From NCBI GenBank assembly GCA_002721705.1, contig PBLJ01000020.1, positions 27,799-90,580 on the forward strand: a stretch of 62,782 bases of DNA. The letters run 5' to 3'. Shown one piece after another: positions 17,066 to 25,976 of the stretch. The DNA comes from Opitutia bacterium. Its GTDB lineage: Bacteria > Verrucomicrobiota > Verrucomicrobiia > Opitutales > Seribacteraceae. The notes below the pieces were generated by a model. That model was not told where the DNA came from. It was given only the letters and a program-made list of their open reading frames with translations, and did not search any database. The translations under genes were made by a program, and so were the position numbers. Position 1 is the first letter of the stretch; each line of letters begins with the position of its first letter.

Positions 17066-19156
17066 ATGCTTTTTAAACGATCTTTGGTTCTATTGGCTGT
17101 TTGCTTGTCCGCGTTGCCGTTAGCGGCTGCAAAGGTCGATCCGGCGTTGATCGAAAGCGTTATTCTCATTAACCTAGACTCGTTGCGTAATAGCGATGAT
17201 CCCCTTTTCATCGACACGCGAAATCGCCGGGATGGTGGGGGTACTCATACAGCAGGCGACGTCAATGCATCGATAAGCCTCAATGACACGAACTCCACGG
17301 GTTTGGAAAATGCCTTCAAGGCATTGCTGGCTGAACATACTGACGATGAGATAGCCGATGCGGTCGACGATGCTTTCAATTATGCTTTAAATACCGCAAT
17401 ACCCGTTTTCGGTTTGGATTTCAAGGGCACCATGAAGGCTCTCGAATACTTCACAAAAGCCGGCTTCGAAGCTTCGGACCAACGCGCCAATGTACCAAGT
17501 CCTGAAGGTCTGGCTGAAAAAATTGTCCCGAAGTTACTCTCGTCGGCCGTTAATTGGGCAATGCAAAATTCCGAACACATTCCAGCCATTGCTCGAGATA
17601 CCGCAGAAGCTATTGGCAAGGGTGCATTGGCCACAACGGTCATCAATTCGACCGATGCAAAGATTGCGGAAAAGCTGACTTACCAAGCAACTGCCCAGGC
17701 CTTGACCATTATGGATCAAGATACATCGACCGGTCCGGGTTATTTTGGCGGCATAGATGAAGTGGTGGAGGGTGTCCCTAACGCCGCTATGCAATATTTT
17801 GAAACCTTTGACCCCGTCAAGGGAACGGGAACGGGGCAATACAAATTTCATCCGGATAAAGCACGCTTCATCGAATACGTGGTGAATGGATCCACCTATG
17901 GTATCATGGAAGCGGCCATATCAAAAGGCGCTGACGTTGCATCATTGGCGGAGGCAATTGGCTCCCAGTCGACATCCGCCGCGGTTCAAACCCTAACCAC
18001 CCTACCGGATGGCGGTGATCACCATCTTTTCCTTTACGAAACCATCAAGGCAATTGGAGCCGGCGCCAGTTATGCCTCCGTGCACGTAAGCGGGCATTTG
18101 GGTAACAACCCATCCACAACCCAAACCGTCGCGGAAAAAATATCGTACGCCGTTGCCTCCTCGGCGATGGAGAAAAGCATTGCGTCGGGGTTGGCTACCA
18201 TTGAAGTAGCGAGACTAGGTGAGGCATCCGCTTACGGAACGGCTCTGGGCACCGGCTTGGCGGGATCCATGTTGGATCCCAAAAACGGCTTTGACCGAGG
18301 AGAGTTGGCCAAATCTTCTTCAAAAGGAGCTGCTAATGGAGCCATGGAAAAGGCGGCTGACAAAACAATTAATGATGCAACTGAAAACAAGAAGTTGCTC
18401 GAGTTAGCTAGAGGTACAGCGATGGGATCGGTATTGGGTAGCACCGCCATGTCGGTTTACAATCATCTCAACACTTTTGAGGTCGACGTTCAGAAGATCA
18501 TTGAACTTTCCGCAGAAGGAGCGGCCTTTGGCAGCATGACTGCCGACCTTGATCCTGATAATGGCACTCGAGACAGGTTAATCGATGAAACGACCGGTGA
18601 ACCCAAAAAGGAAGAGTTCAACGTGGAGATAGCTCGTGCGGTGGCCAATGGCACGTCCACTGGGGCATTGTTTGAAATCACCGCATTACTGGCAACAAAG
18701 CCTGATGAGGTCGCGGCTGAAATTAATTCCATTAAAACGGCAAAGTCCGTCTCTTACGGCACCACCAAGGGTGCAATATTGGGAGGTGATGCCGTGGGCG
18801 TGCCCTCCGACGTTTCCGTAAAGCAAGCAACTGAACAGGGGTTGACCGAGGGCTCCATGGATGGTGTCGCCTTGGCGTTGGGTCTTGTGCCCGCAGACAA
18901 TCCGGCAATTCTTTCCGAGGATGCCATCAAGAACGCCGTAGGCGTTGGCAACAAGGACGGTGCTATGGACGCCGCTCGTTCGCTTGAAATTAAATCCATC
19001 AATCCAAGTGTGGAAGACATGCGTCAATTAATGAAACTTTACGGGATAGATCCTCGCCTCACTAATCCTGGTTTCATTTTTCCCAACCCTAAGCGCAGTG
19101 GAGAAGACAATTTTCTGTTTCCAGACGAAGAAATCAAAATCGTTTCACCCATTTAA
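17066..19156 (+). CDS. Large secreted protein built from degenerate Gly/Ala repeats, unknown function
   Basis: I do not recognise this protein. From ATG 17066 it has 696 residues with a clear signal peptide (MLFKRSLVLLAVCLSALPLA); the frame is open back to ATG 16997, but that start would bury the signal. The mature part is rich in Ala, Gly, Ser and Thr and repeats a motif of the form A-R/K-x-x-S/A-x-G-T/A-x-x-G-A/S-M. Examples are AKSSSKGAANGAM, IELSAEGAAFGSM, ARAVANGTSTGAL, AKSVSYGTTKGAI, KQATEQGLTEGSM and KNAVGVGNKDGAM, spaced about 40-60 residues apart. The end (LKLYGIDPRLTNPGF region) is non-repetitive. Its place 106 bp after the polymerase gene suggests an extracellular or periplasmic role in the polysaccharide locus. 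Confidence 0.75.
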   Translation: MLFKRSLVLLAVCLSALPLAAAKVDPALIESVILINLDSLRNSDDPLFIDTRNRRDGGGTHTAGDVNASISLNDTNSTGLENAFKALLAEHTDDEIADAVDDAFNYALNTAIPVFGLDFKGTMKALEYFTKAGFEASDQRANVPSPEGLAEKIVPKLLSSAVNWAMQNSEHIPAIARDTAEAIGKGALATTVINSTDAKIAEKLTYQATAQALTIMDQDTSTGPGYFGGIDEVVEGVPNAAMQYFETFDPVKGTGTGQYKFHPDKARFIEYVVNGSTYGIMEAAISKGADVASLAEAIGSQSTSAAVQTLTTLPDGGDHHLFLYETIKAIGAGASYASVHVSGHLGNNPSTTQTVAEKISYAVASSAMEKSIASGLATIEVARLGEASAYGTALGTGLAGSMLDPKNGFDRGELAKSSSKGAANGAMEKAADKTINDATENKKLLELARGTAMGSVLGSTAMSVYNHLNTFEVDVQKIIELSAEGAAFGSMTADLDPDNGTRDRLIDETTGEPKKEEFNVEIARAVANGTSTGALFEITALLATKPDEVAAEINSIKTAKSVSYGTTKGAILGGDAVGVPSDVSVKQATEQGLTEGSMDGVALALGLVPADNPAILSEDAIKNAVGVGNKDGAMDAARSLEIKSINPSVEDMRQLMKLYGIDPRLTNPGFIFPNPKRSGEDNFLFPDEEIKIVSPI

Positions 19157-19193
19157 TTGCACTTGAGCCAGCGCTTTGCTGTGACATCAGCTT

Positions 19194-20384
19194 TCAAGCG
19201 AGGATTTCTTCAAACGCCCCTTCGAAATCTTCATTGGGTAAAGACTCGGCTGGTTTGTCCAAGGGATAGCGATATATCCTGCCTTGGAAATTGCGCAGCG
19301 TTAACTCGCTTTCCGTAATATTTTCAACGTACTCTGGATTAATTGGCACTTTCCCGCCGCCACCCGGGGCATCAATTACAAACTGCGGCACCGCGTACCC
19401 TGAAGTGTGTCCACGGAGTTCCTTTATTATCTCGAGCCCTTTTCGAGGATCCGTTCGCAAATGAGAACTTCCGTTTATCAGGTCGCATTGATACAAGTAG
19501 TAGGGTCGTACGCGCATCATAAGTAGCCGGTGTACCAGACTTCGCATCGTCTCCGCATCGTCGTTTACGCCCTTGAGCAAAACCGATTGGTTGCCCAAGG
19601 GAACTCCGGCAAACGCCAGTTTGTCGCAAGCCTCTTTAAGTTCAATGGTGCATTCGCGCGGATGGTTGGCGTGCAAGCTCATCCATATAGGCCCATGCTT
19701 GACAAGGATTTCCTGTAGTTTTTCGGTGATGCGTTGAGGCAGGAAAATGGGTATGCGCGTACCAATGCGAATAAACTCTATATGTGGGATTTCGCGTAAT
19801 TTTCCCAACAAATGATCGATTTTGGCATCGGACAGTAAAAGCGGGTCCCCCCCACTGATTAAAACGTCTCTGATTTCCTGGTGTTCAGCCAAGTATTGCA
19901 GGCCTTTGTCGAATGCAGGGTGAAAGTTGTAATCTTGTGCATTCGAAACCATGCGACTGCGCGTACAATACCTACAATAGGACGCGCATCGATCGGTAAC
20001 CAGGAACAAGGCCCGGTCAGGATAACGATGCACAATGCCTGGTACTGGAGAGTGCTCATCCTCGCCCACTGGATCCAACACTTCACCGGCAGTTTTCCTC
20101 ATTTCCTCACTTCTAGGCATGACCTGCTTGCGAATGGGGCATTCGGGATCTTGGCGGTCGATCAAATTAAAAAAGTAAGGTGTGATCGCCAAGGCCAGTT
20201 TCTTGTTCGCAAACAAACATCCTTCTTTTTCTTCAGGGGTAAGTTGCAAATAGGTCTCTATTTGCTCCAAGCGGGTAATGCGGTTCTGCAATTGCCAAAC
20301 CCAATTATTCCAGTCCTGATCGGAGACATGGTCCCAAAGGCCCTTGCCCGACCACCAATACTTTAAGCCGTCACGGGGATACAT
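19194..20384 (-). CDS. kamA: Lysine 2,3-aminomutase (KamA family radical SAM enzyme)
   Basis: The 396-residue protein carries the radical SAM cluster motif CASYCRYCTRSR near residue 131 and the family segments LRGHTSGYAVPQFVIDAPGG and GGGKVPINPEYV. Lysine 2,3-aminomutase converts L-lysine to L-beta-lysine using SAM, a 4Fe-4S cluster and PLP. The two Asp residues that bind the lysine side-chain amine in the clostridial enzyme correspond to those in QCDLINGSSH and VIDAPGGG, and both are present; glutamate-specific relatives have other residues there. Length is close to characterised enzymes. No acetyltransferase (AblB) or EF-P gene is adjacent. Beta-lysine could serve osmoprotection or lysine breakdown; which one is unknown. 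Confidence 0.85.
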   Translation of the reverse strand: MYPRDGLKYWWSGKGLWDHVSDQDWNNWVWQLQNRITRLEQIETYLQLTPEEKEGCLFANKKLALAITPYFFNLIDRQDPECPIRKQVMPRSEEMRKTAGEVLDPVGEDEHSPVPGIVHRYPDRALFLVTDRCASYCRYCTRSRMVSNAQDYNFHPAFDKGLQYLAEHQEIRDVLISGGDPLLLSDAKIDHLLGKLREIPHIEFIRIGTRIPIFLPQRITEKLQEILVKHGPIWMSLHANHPRECTIELKEACDKLAFAGVPLGNQSVLLKGVNDDAETMRSLVHRLLMMRVRPYYLYQCDLINGSSHLRTDPRKGLEIIKELRGHTSGYAVPQFVIDAPGGGGKVPINPEYVENITESELTLRNFQGRIYRYPLDKPAESLPNEDFEGAFEEILA

Positions 20385-20462
20385 GAGGAAAGGGAAACAT
20401 TAGAGACCTCCGCGCCACAGTCAACTTCTACTCGCAAAGATTAAGCAGCCTAACGATGATCA

Positions 20463-21188
20463 TTACCACGCTCCGAGCTCTTGCATTTGCGTCGTTGCAC
20501 GCTCCGCCCAACCAGCATTCGCATGAGGGTTCGCAGGTGAAGGGTGTAGTATTCTCCCAAAGCGCAGTCCTTTGGAATCAAGTGCCTCTCGAGCCCTTTT
20601 TTCGGCGTAAACGCCCACTCCAATCACCCAATCGGGTTGTAAGGCTGCAACAACGGTGCGCAGGTGGTCATCGCAAACAACCTGCAAGGATCTGGTTTCT
20701 GGGGCCGGCAGTTTGTCTGGTGTTAAATTGCGACCAGTTTTTTCCATGAACGCCAGCGGACAATAATTTAGGACGATATGATCGTTGAAAAAATTCTGAG
20801 GTTTCTTGAATCTTTCCACAAACAATCCCCATAACCGCTTCCCGCTTACCTCCGATCGTTCGCATTGCATACCTTTCACGGGCCTTTTCGGGTGAACCGG
20901 CTCCGGTTGATGAATGTCCGGGTTCAGCTCCATCCAGTCGCGAACAATGGATACTTCACCAAATGGAATTCCTGTTTGAACCATTCCCCATGGTCCAGGG
21001 TTCATACCTAAAAATAGAATCCGCCTGTTGCCAGAAACAAATTTTTCCAAGTACGCGCGGTAGCCTTCCCAAGCAAATGCAAAAGTGTTGTAAGTCACGG
21101 CCACTGGGGAGGTGAAGTTTAATTTGTCCAACGCTGTGGCCAATTCTTCGCCGGCCATCAACATTGCGGATGCAACAGTCTTGCTCAC
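20463..21188 (-). CDS. SMUG1-type uracil-DNA glycosylase
   Basis: This 241-residue enzyme closely resembles animal SMUG1, which removes uracil and oxidised pyrimidines from single- and double-stranded DNA. Diagnostic segments are GMNPGPWGMVQTGIPFGEV (near residue 59, with the active-site Asn), HPKRPVKGMQCERSEVSGKR, and the HPSPANPHANAGW loop (near residue 220) with the catalytic-loop His. The start is GTG, overlapping the stop of the upstream membrane transferase gene (GTGA). SMUG1 is widespread in animals but patchy in bacteria, where it is known mainly from scattered groups. No key motif is missing. Confidence 0.9.
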   Translation of the reverse strand: MSKTVASAMLMAGEELATALDKLNFTSPVAVTYNTFAFAWEGYRAYLEKFVSGNRRILFLGMNPGPWGMVQTGIPFGEVSIVRDWMELNPDIHQPEPVHPKRPVKGMQCERSEVSGKRLWGLFVERFKKPQNFFNDHIVLNYCPLAFMEKTGRNLTPDKLPAPETRSLQVVCDDHLRTVVAALQPDWVIGVGVYAEKRAREALDSKGLRFGRILHPSPANPHANAGWAERATTQMQELGAW

Positions 21189-24121
21189 GGTTCGGAAAGT
21201 GGTCCTTTTTCTTCCCTTAAAATTCGAAAGCCACCAAGAAAAGCCCGATGATCTTTTTCATTCCTCGCCATGTCGCGCAGGCGTTTCATTAGTAATTTAC
21301 GTAGCCCTTTTTCCGAGTCAGCCAAATTTTTCATTTCAAAGGGATCATTCACTAAATCGAACAAGCGAATGGTTCCGGTCGGGCGGTCGAAAATCAGTTT
21401 CCACCGCGATTGATAAATTAATCCTAATTTGTCGTAGTGGGTTATAAGCAACAAATCCCTATTACGTCTCTCTTCCTCGTCCTTTGGGCTTTCTTTATCA
21501 TGAAGCAATGGCAAAAGGCTGTGGCCGAACAATTCACCCAAAGTTTCATTCTCTAAATGCTTTATATCTCCCATTTCACAAATTGTTGGCAGAATATCTT
21601 GCGGGATTACGGGGGCATCTATCTTCAGAGACCGAACGCCCCTGCCTTGGGGTAATTTTATTACCATCGGTATCCTAATGCTAGGATCGTATAAGTGGCT
21701 AACGTAGTAACCTCTTTCGTGTTCATACCACTGACAGCCATGGTCTCCGACAATTATTATACAGGTGTCGTCATAAAACCGCCGCTCCTTCAATCGCGTG
21801 ATGAGTTGCCCTATTTGACCATCCATACGAGCGATGGTTTGGTAATAGCGCTTCTGCCTATCCGATTGTCCACCCTCTTCGGCAAACTCCAATCCCTCGT
21901 CAAACCCGAGTTCCTTCGCGCGTTCCCCGGAGGTGCGCAACCAAGGGAAATGAGTGTCTCCCATGTGTTCGGAAAGAAAAAAGCGTTGGCCCTCGGTAAT
22001 GTCGTCTATGAAAGACAGCATTCGATCCAATCTCTTGTCTCCTATGGTTATTTCCGCATCTTTTTCCTTTGCGGTAAGCGATGCATCGAATTCAGGCTGC
22101 CAATTGAGGTTCCGTTCATTTTCCAACAAGAATAGTTTTGCGTATCCACCCGCATCAGGATGACACCAGCGTTCAATGCCTCCTAGCCGCAAAACTTTGT
22201 TTAAATTATTGAATCCACTGTAACGATTGCTGAATTTCCAGCGTGCAGTCATTTCCATAATTCGAAGCATTCTTCCGGAAATGGTTGCGTACCATGAATC
22301 CCAGGTGCTCGGATAGACTACTCTGGCATTGGTGAACAAGGCTCCTTCACGTGCCAATTGGTCGATATGGGGTGTAGATTCCTTACCCCCCCGTAGGGAG
22401 CGTTTCCCGTAAGCGGTAATTGCCGTTGGAGTCACACCTTCGAGATACAACAATACAACGTTTGGAAACTTTTCGGGTTTGCTGGCATTGCTTTCACCGG
22501 CACTGAACGCATCCATTTTAACAAAGCAGGGCTCCACCCTAGCCATGCCTCCCGCCAAAACATAGGGGTCGTCGTTGTCGTGGTCCGCTCCATGTAAAAC
22601 ACTTGCATAACCATCGCCGTCGCCATCAAAAAGCCAATGCAGCGCTAGAAGTTCAAAGCGGTGTCGGTCACTGAATTCGGCTGTTCTCGCAAAGGTGTTT
22701 TCCGAAATATTGCTCCATCCCCAAAAAGGCCATGAGCCTCCCGCTGAAACCAAAACGAAAAATAGCAAGCCCACTCGTCGGCCCCACTGGCACTCTCTTC
22801 GGAAGGCAACGGTTTTCTCTTCGCCGCCCTCGGTCGCCTTCGTCTCTCTCCAATACAAGTATCGCTTCCATAAAAGATAGGTTGCAAACGCCAATAGAGT
22901 GGAGCAGAAAATCCGCAAGGCGGGCAATTGGCTCTGTTTTAACATGCCGCGCCAATCCTCGAAGGAAAATATGGCTTCAATTTCGTGGGCCAGCCAAGTA
23001 AAGGCACCGGATGCCGCTGCACCTGAAAATAAAAGCCATGCGCGACGGCGGTTCGGGGTTTTAAATGGTATCAATCGCAAAAACGGGTAAAAAAGAAACA
23101 AGGTTGCCGTAAGAAAAAGAGGTTCCGAGTCCGAACAGGGCGTTGTAGTTTCCTTTCCGCGCTCATTCTCGTCCCGAGTTAACAGACGATTCATTAATCC
23201 TATGGGACCTGCAAGGATGGCGAAGCAGAATCCAGTTGCCCCAACCGGCAAGAGCCAATTGCCCTCGCTTTGGATCTCTGGCCAAATTTTGAACATCCAT
23301 GGCCAAGTCAATAAAATGGCCCAAAGCCCCGCAGCGGCGAAAGCCTGCCTTCCTTGGATTGGTCCCATCCGGCTCATCCGGCCCGTTTCCCGCAAGCAAG
23401 TAATTCGAAAGCTGGCTCGGCAACCGGCGGCTGTTAAACCAATAATGGACGCAAAGAGGAGAGAAGTTCCATACAAAACGGCATTTGCACTTTTAGTTTC
23501 GCCTTCGAAAAAAGGTTCGTAGTTATATCCCCCATTTAAGTCTGGAGACCAAAATATGAGGTGATCCCATGCCCCATAGATAAACACCGAAAACACACCC
23601 AACAAGAAAACGGCCAGGTAAAACCAGGGTGCATCAGGTTTTGTCCTTTTGTCGGTCTCCCGGCTTCTCTCTGTCGTTAGGGTTAGGAAAAAGCCTCCCG
23701 CCACGGGAAATGCCAAGACGCGCAACCAGTCCAAAAAGGAAGTGGGTTTGGTGGTTTCGAAAAGAGGGTTGCTCAACGCCATGACTGCATCAAGTCCCGA
23801 CAACAGCCCACAAATGGCCATGGACAAACATAGTCCCAGCCCTCGCCAACTCGAGCTCAATTTCGGATACAGGAGAAAACTGGCAACCAAGCACAAAAGG
23901 CTGCAAATAACCAGCAGGGTGGCAAGCAGTGGAAGAAAGTCTTCGAAAAAGGCGAACATCGGCACGTCGGTCGTTTCAAGCATGCCGGCAATTTCCGAGG
24001 TCGTCACAACACGAAAACCCGTTATGGACAAAGCCAACAGGGCAAAAACTGGCCAAACCAAAGCCCAAGCCACGGGCCAACTAAAGCGGCATCTTTTCTT
24101 TTTATCAGCCTTACCGGTCAT
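21185..24121 (-). CDS. Membrane-anchored alkaline-phosphatase-superfamily transferase (sulfatase fold, Thr nucleophile)
   Basis: The 978-residue protein has roughly ten hydrophobic segments in its first 450 residues and a C-terminal extracytoplasmic sulfatase-fold domain. The metal-binding start VVLLYLEGVTP is near residue 553 and the second metal site GDHGCQWYEHERG near residue 790. The nucleophile region reads YPSTWDSWYATISGR (near 603). Thr stands where sulfatases have the Cys/Ser of C-x-P-x-R, and that Arg is absent, so it resembles lipoteichoic-acid-synthase or phosphoethanolamine-transferase relatives rather than a sulfatase. A calcium-loop-like DGDGDGYASVLHGADHDNDD lies between membrane and catalytic parts (near 500). 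The substrate is unknown; a cell-surface polymer or lipid is likely. It is coupled to the SMUG1 gene downstream. Confidence 0.78.
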   Translation of the reverse strand: MTGKADKKKRCRFSWPVAWALVWPVFALLALSITGFRVVTTSEIAGMLETTDVPMFAFFEDFLPLLATLLVICSLLCLVASFLLYPKLSSSWRGLGLCLSMAICGLLSGLDAVMALSNPLFETTKPTSFLDWLRVLAFPVAGGFFLTLTTERSRETDKRTKPDAPWFYLAVFLLGVFSVFIYGAWDHLIFWSPDLNGGYNYEPFFEGETKSANAVLYGTSLLFASIIGLTAAGCRASFRITCLRETGRMSRMGPIQGRQAFAAAGLWAILLTWPWMFKIWPEIQSEGNWLLPVGATGFCFAILAGPIGLMNRLLTRDENERGKETTTPCSDSEPLFLTATLFLFYPFLRLIPFKTPNRRRAWLLFSGAAASGAFTWLAHEIEAIFSFEDWRGMLKQSQLPALRIFCSTLLAFATYLLWKRYLYWRETKATEGGEEKTVAFRRECQWGRRVGLLFFVLVSAGGSWPFWGWSNISENTFARTAEFSDRHRFELLALHWLFDGDGDGYASVLHGADHDNDDPYVLAGGMARVEPCFVKMDAFSAGESNASKPEKFPNVVLLYLEGVTPTAITAYGKRSLRGGKESTPHIDQLAREGALFTNARVVYPSTWDSWYATISGRMLRIMEMTARWKFSNRYSGFNNLNKVLRLGGIERWCHPDAGGYAKLFLLENERNLNWQPEFDASLTAKEKDAEITIGDKRLDRMLSFIDDITEGQRFFLSEHMGDTHFPWLRTSGERAKELGFDEGLEFAEEGGQSDRQKRYYQTIARMDGQIGQLITRLKERRFYDDTCIIIVGDHGCQWYEHERGYYVSHLYDPSIRIPMVIKLPQGRGVRSLKIDAPVIPQDILPTICEMGDIKHLENETLGELFGHSLLPLLHDKESPKDEEERRNRDLLLITHYDKLGLIYQSRWKLIFDRPTGTIRLFDLVNDPFEMKNLADSEKGLRKLLMKRLRDMARNEKDHRAFLGGFRILREEKGPLSEP

Positions 24122-24213
24122 CGATGTGAAAATATACTGCCCGGATCAAGTTCACATTGGAAGTTCTTTCCGAATCTTGCCAATCTCGAGGATTAACGAT
24201 AAATGCGTTCTTC

Positions 24214-24741
24214 ATGTATATTTCCCGCCGGTCTGTATTGGGTTTGTTGATTTCCTCCATCTGCGGCAGTTGCACCCAATCGAGCTCATCCGCCCCCGAA
24301 AAAGTAACCCTGGACGAACTTTTGCCGGATTTATTGCTTTCTCCGAGCGGTGATTCCGTTGCGCGAGAAACATTGCAGGGAAAGTTCATCGGCCTTTATT
24401 TTTCTGCAAGCTGGTGTCCTCCTTGTCGAGCGTTTACCCCTGTTCTTATAAATTTTCGAAACGAATGCATTGAGAAATTCGAAGTTGTTCTCGTTGGTCT
24501 GGACAAGTCGGCTCAAGAACAACAGGCATATGTCTCCAAATCGGGAATGCCTTGGCTTTCTCTTCCAAACAAAATGGAGCATAAGCAAAAACTGCAAAGT
24601 TTATTTGGAATTCGCGGCATCCCTTCGTTAATTGTCGTTTCACCGGATGGATTAGTTGTATCTACTCGTGGTCGTAAGGAAATTACCAAGTACGGTTCTT
24701 CGATTTTCGAGGACTGGTTAGCCAAGGCTTCTGCTTCGTGA
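24214..24741 (+). CDS. Thioredoxin-like lipoprotein (tryparedoxin/TlpA type)
   Basis: From ATG 24214 the protein has 175 residues. The N-terminus [17 protein letters not shown] combines a twin-arginine-like start with possible lipobox Cys at residues 17 or 20, so export and lipidation are likely. The thioredoxin fold carries WCPPC in [15 protein letters not shown], and the cis-Pro sits in [11 protein letters not shown]. The resemblance is to tryparedoxin and nucleoredoxin-like proteins, which reduce disulfides. The frame is open back to 24157, but that part overlaps the divergent membrane-transferase promoter region. The stop overlaps the GTG of the next thioredoxin-like gene. Confidence 0.8.
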   Translation: MYISRRSVLGLLISSICGSCTQSSSSAPEKVTLDELLPDLLLSPSGDSVARETLQGKFIGLYFSASWCPPCRAFTPVLINFRNECIEKFEVVLVGLDKSAQEQQAYVSKSGMPWLSLPNKMEHKQKLQSLFGIRGIPSLIVVSPDGLVVSTRGRKEITKYGSSIFEDWLAKASAS

Positions 24742-25868
24742 AACCATTTGCCCGCGGCATTCCTCTATCTGGACTTTTATTAGCCCTTCTTGCGAGTTGC
24801 CTGGTCAACATTAATGCCAGCGCTTTGGAGATCGGTGCAGGTGCACCTGATTTCTTGCTTCCTGGTACAGATGGCAAAACATACAGGTTGAGTGATTTCG
24901 CGCATCATGAAGTTCTTGTCGTTGTCTTTACTTGTAACCATTGTCCCACTTCTCAGGCTTATGAAGATCGCTTGGTGGAGATGGCTCTTCAATTAGGCTC
25001 CCGACAAGTTGGTTTTGTTGCCATTTCTCCGAATGATCCGCTTGCCTTTCGCAAGGATGAACTGGGGTATTCCGAAGTAGATGATTCGCTCGAGGGTATG
25101 AAAATTCGCGCAGCCCGTAAGGCGTTTTCCTTCCCTTACCTTTACGATGGCGCCGATCAAAACTGTTCTCGGGCTTATGCCCCTCGGGCAACACCCCACG
25201 CATTCGTTTTCGATAAAGCCCGTCGATTGCGGTATTCGGGGCGAATCGACAACTCCGCGGAATTGCGAAAGGTTTTTAAGGAAGATCTGCGCTCGGCAAT
25301 CACTTGGGTCTTGGCTGGCAAAGACATTCGCACTCCAAGAACCAAGGTTTTCGGGTCCGCAATCAAATGGTCCGTTCGCCGACCAATGGTCGCCAAGGAC
25401 ATGGCGCGGCTTGAGCGAGAAACGGTTTCCTTAAAAACCCTGGATACTGACACCCTGTCTTTTCTTCTCAGTAATAAGTCAAAGCTTTTGAAACTGTTCT
25501 TGGTTTGGTCCCCAGAACAAGATGATGCTCGGGAAACTTTTGAGCAAATAGTCGAAATACACCGTCGGTACCGAAAGCGAGGTCTTGACGTCGTTACCAT
25601 TGTTGCAGCCCAAGCAGGTGACAAGGATGGGCACATCCTTGGTTTTCTTAAAACCCATTTCGCTTCATCTCGAAATTACTGGAGCAAAGAACCCCTTGAT
25701 GGCTTGCTTCGAAAGATGGCGTTTAAAAAAGAAGGTCCCATACGACTGCCTTTCGTAATGTTGGTTAAGCCAAGGGGTGAAATTATCTACCACCATGTAG
25801 GAAAACTAAACCCTCTTGCATTAAAACGGGAAATTCTTGAGGTGATGGGGCGTTCATACAGTCCTTGA
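24738..25868 (+). CDS. Exported tandem thioredoxin-fold protein
   Basis: This 376-residue protein starts at GTG 24738, overlapping the preceding stop. A signal peptide ([20 protein letters not shown]) precedes a redoxin domain of the AhpC/TSA-like type: [20 protein letters not shown], then [14 protein letters not shown], a CxxC with the family's CP pattern. A second thioredoxin-like domain (about residues 245-370) keeps the fold pattern, including [12 protein letters not shown], but has WSPEQDD where the CxxC motif would be, so it should be redox-inactive. The family is common in Planctomycetes and Verrucomicrobia. A role as an exported thiol reductase or peroxiredoxin is inferred. Confidence 0.75.
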   Translation: MKPFARGIPLSGLLLALLASCLVNINASALEIGAGAPDFLLPGTDGKTYRLSDFAHHEVLVVVFTCNHCPTSQAYEDRLVEMALQLGSRQVGFVAISPNDPLAFRKDELGYSEVDDSLEGMKIRAARKAFSFPYLYDGADQNCSRAYAPRATPHAFVFDKARRLRYSGRIDNSAELRKVFKEDLRSAITWVLAGKDIRTPRTKVFGSAIKWSVRRPMVAKDMARLERETVSLKTLDTDTLSFLLSNKSKLLKLFLVWSPEQDDARETFEQIVEIHRRYRKRGLDVVTIVAAQAGDKDGHILGFLKTHFASSRNYWSKEPLDGLLRKMAFKKEGPIRLPFVMLVKPRGEIIYHHVGKLNPLALKREILEVMGRSYSP

Positions 25869-25918
25869 TATATGGTAAAATAAAAAAGCTTTTATATGCT
25901 ATATGCTTAGAGTACAGG

Positions 25919-25945
25919 TTGCCTCGTTGCAAATCGAAGTATAAT
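25919..25945 (+). promoter_or_regulatory. Candidate sigma-70-like promoter before the Gfo/Idh/MocA gene
   Basis: A perfect TATAAT stands at 25940-25945, 31 bp before the ATG. A TTGCCT lies 15 bp upstream of it, slightly short spacing; GGTTGC at 17 bp is the alternative. The 108-bp gap is AT-rich and otherwise contains only the palindrome AAAAGCTTTT. Confidence 0.4.
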
Positions 25946-25976
25946 TTAAATTCCAAACACATACCCCATTAATCTT

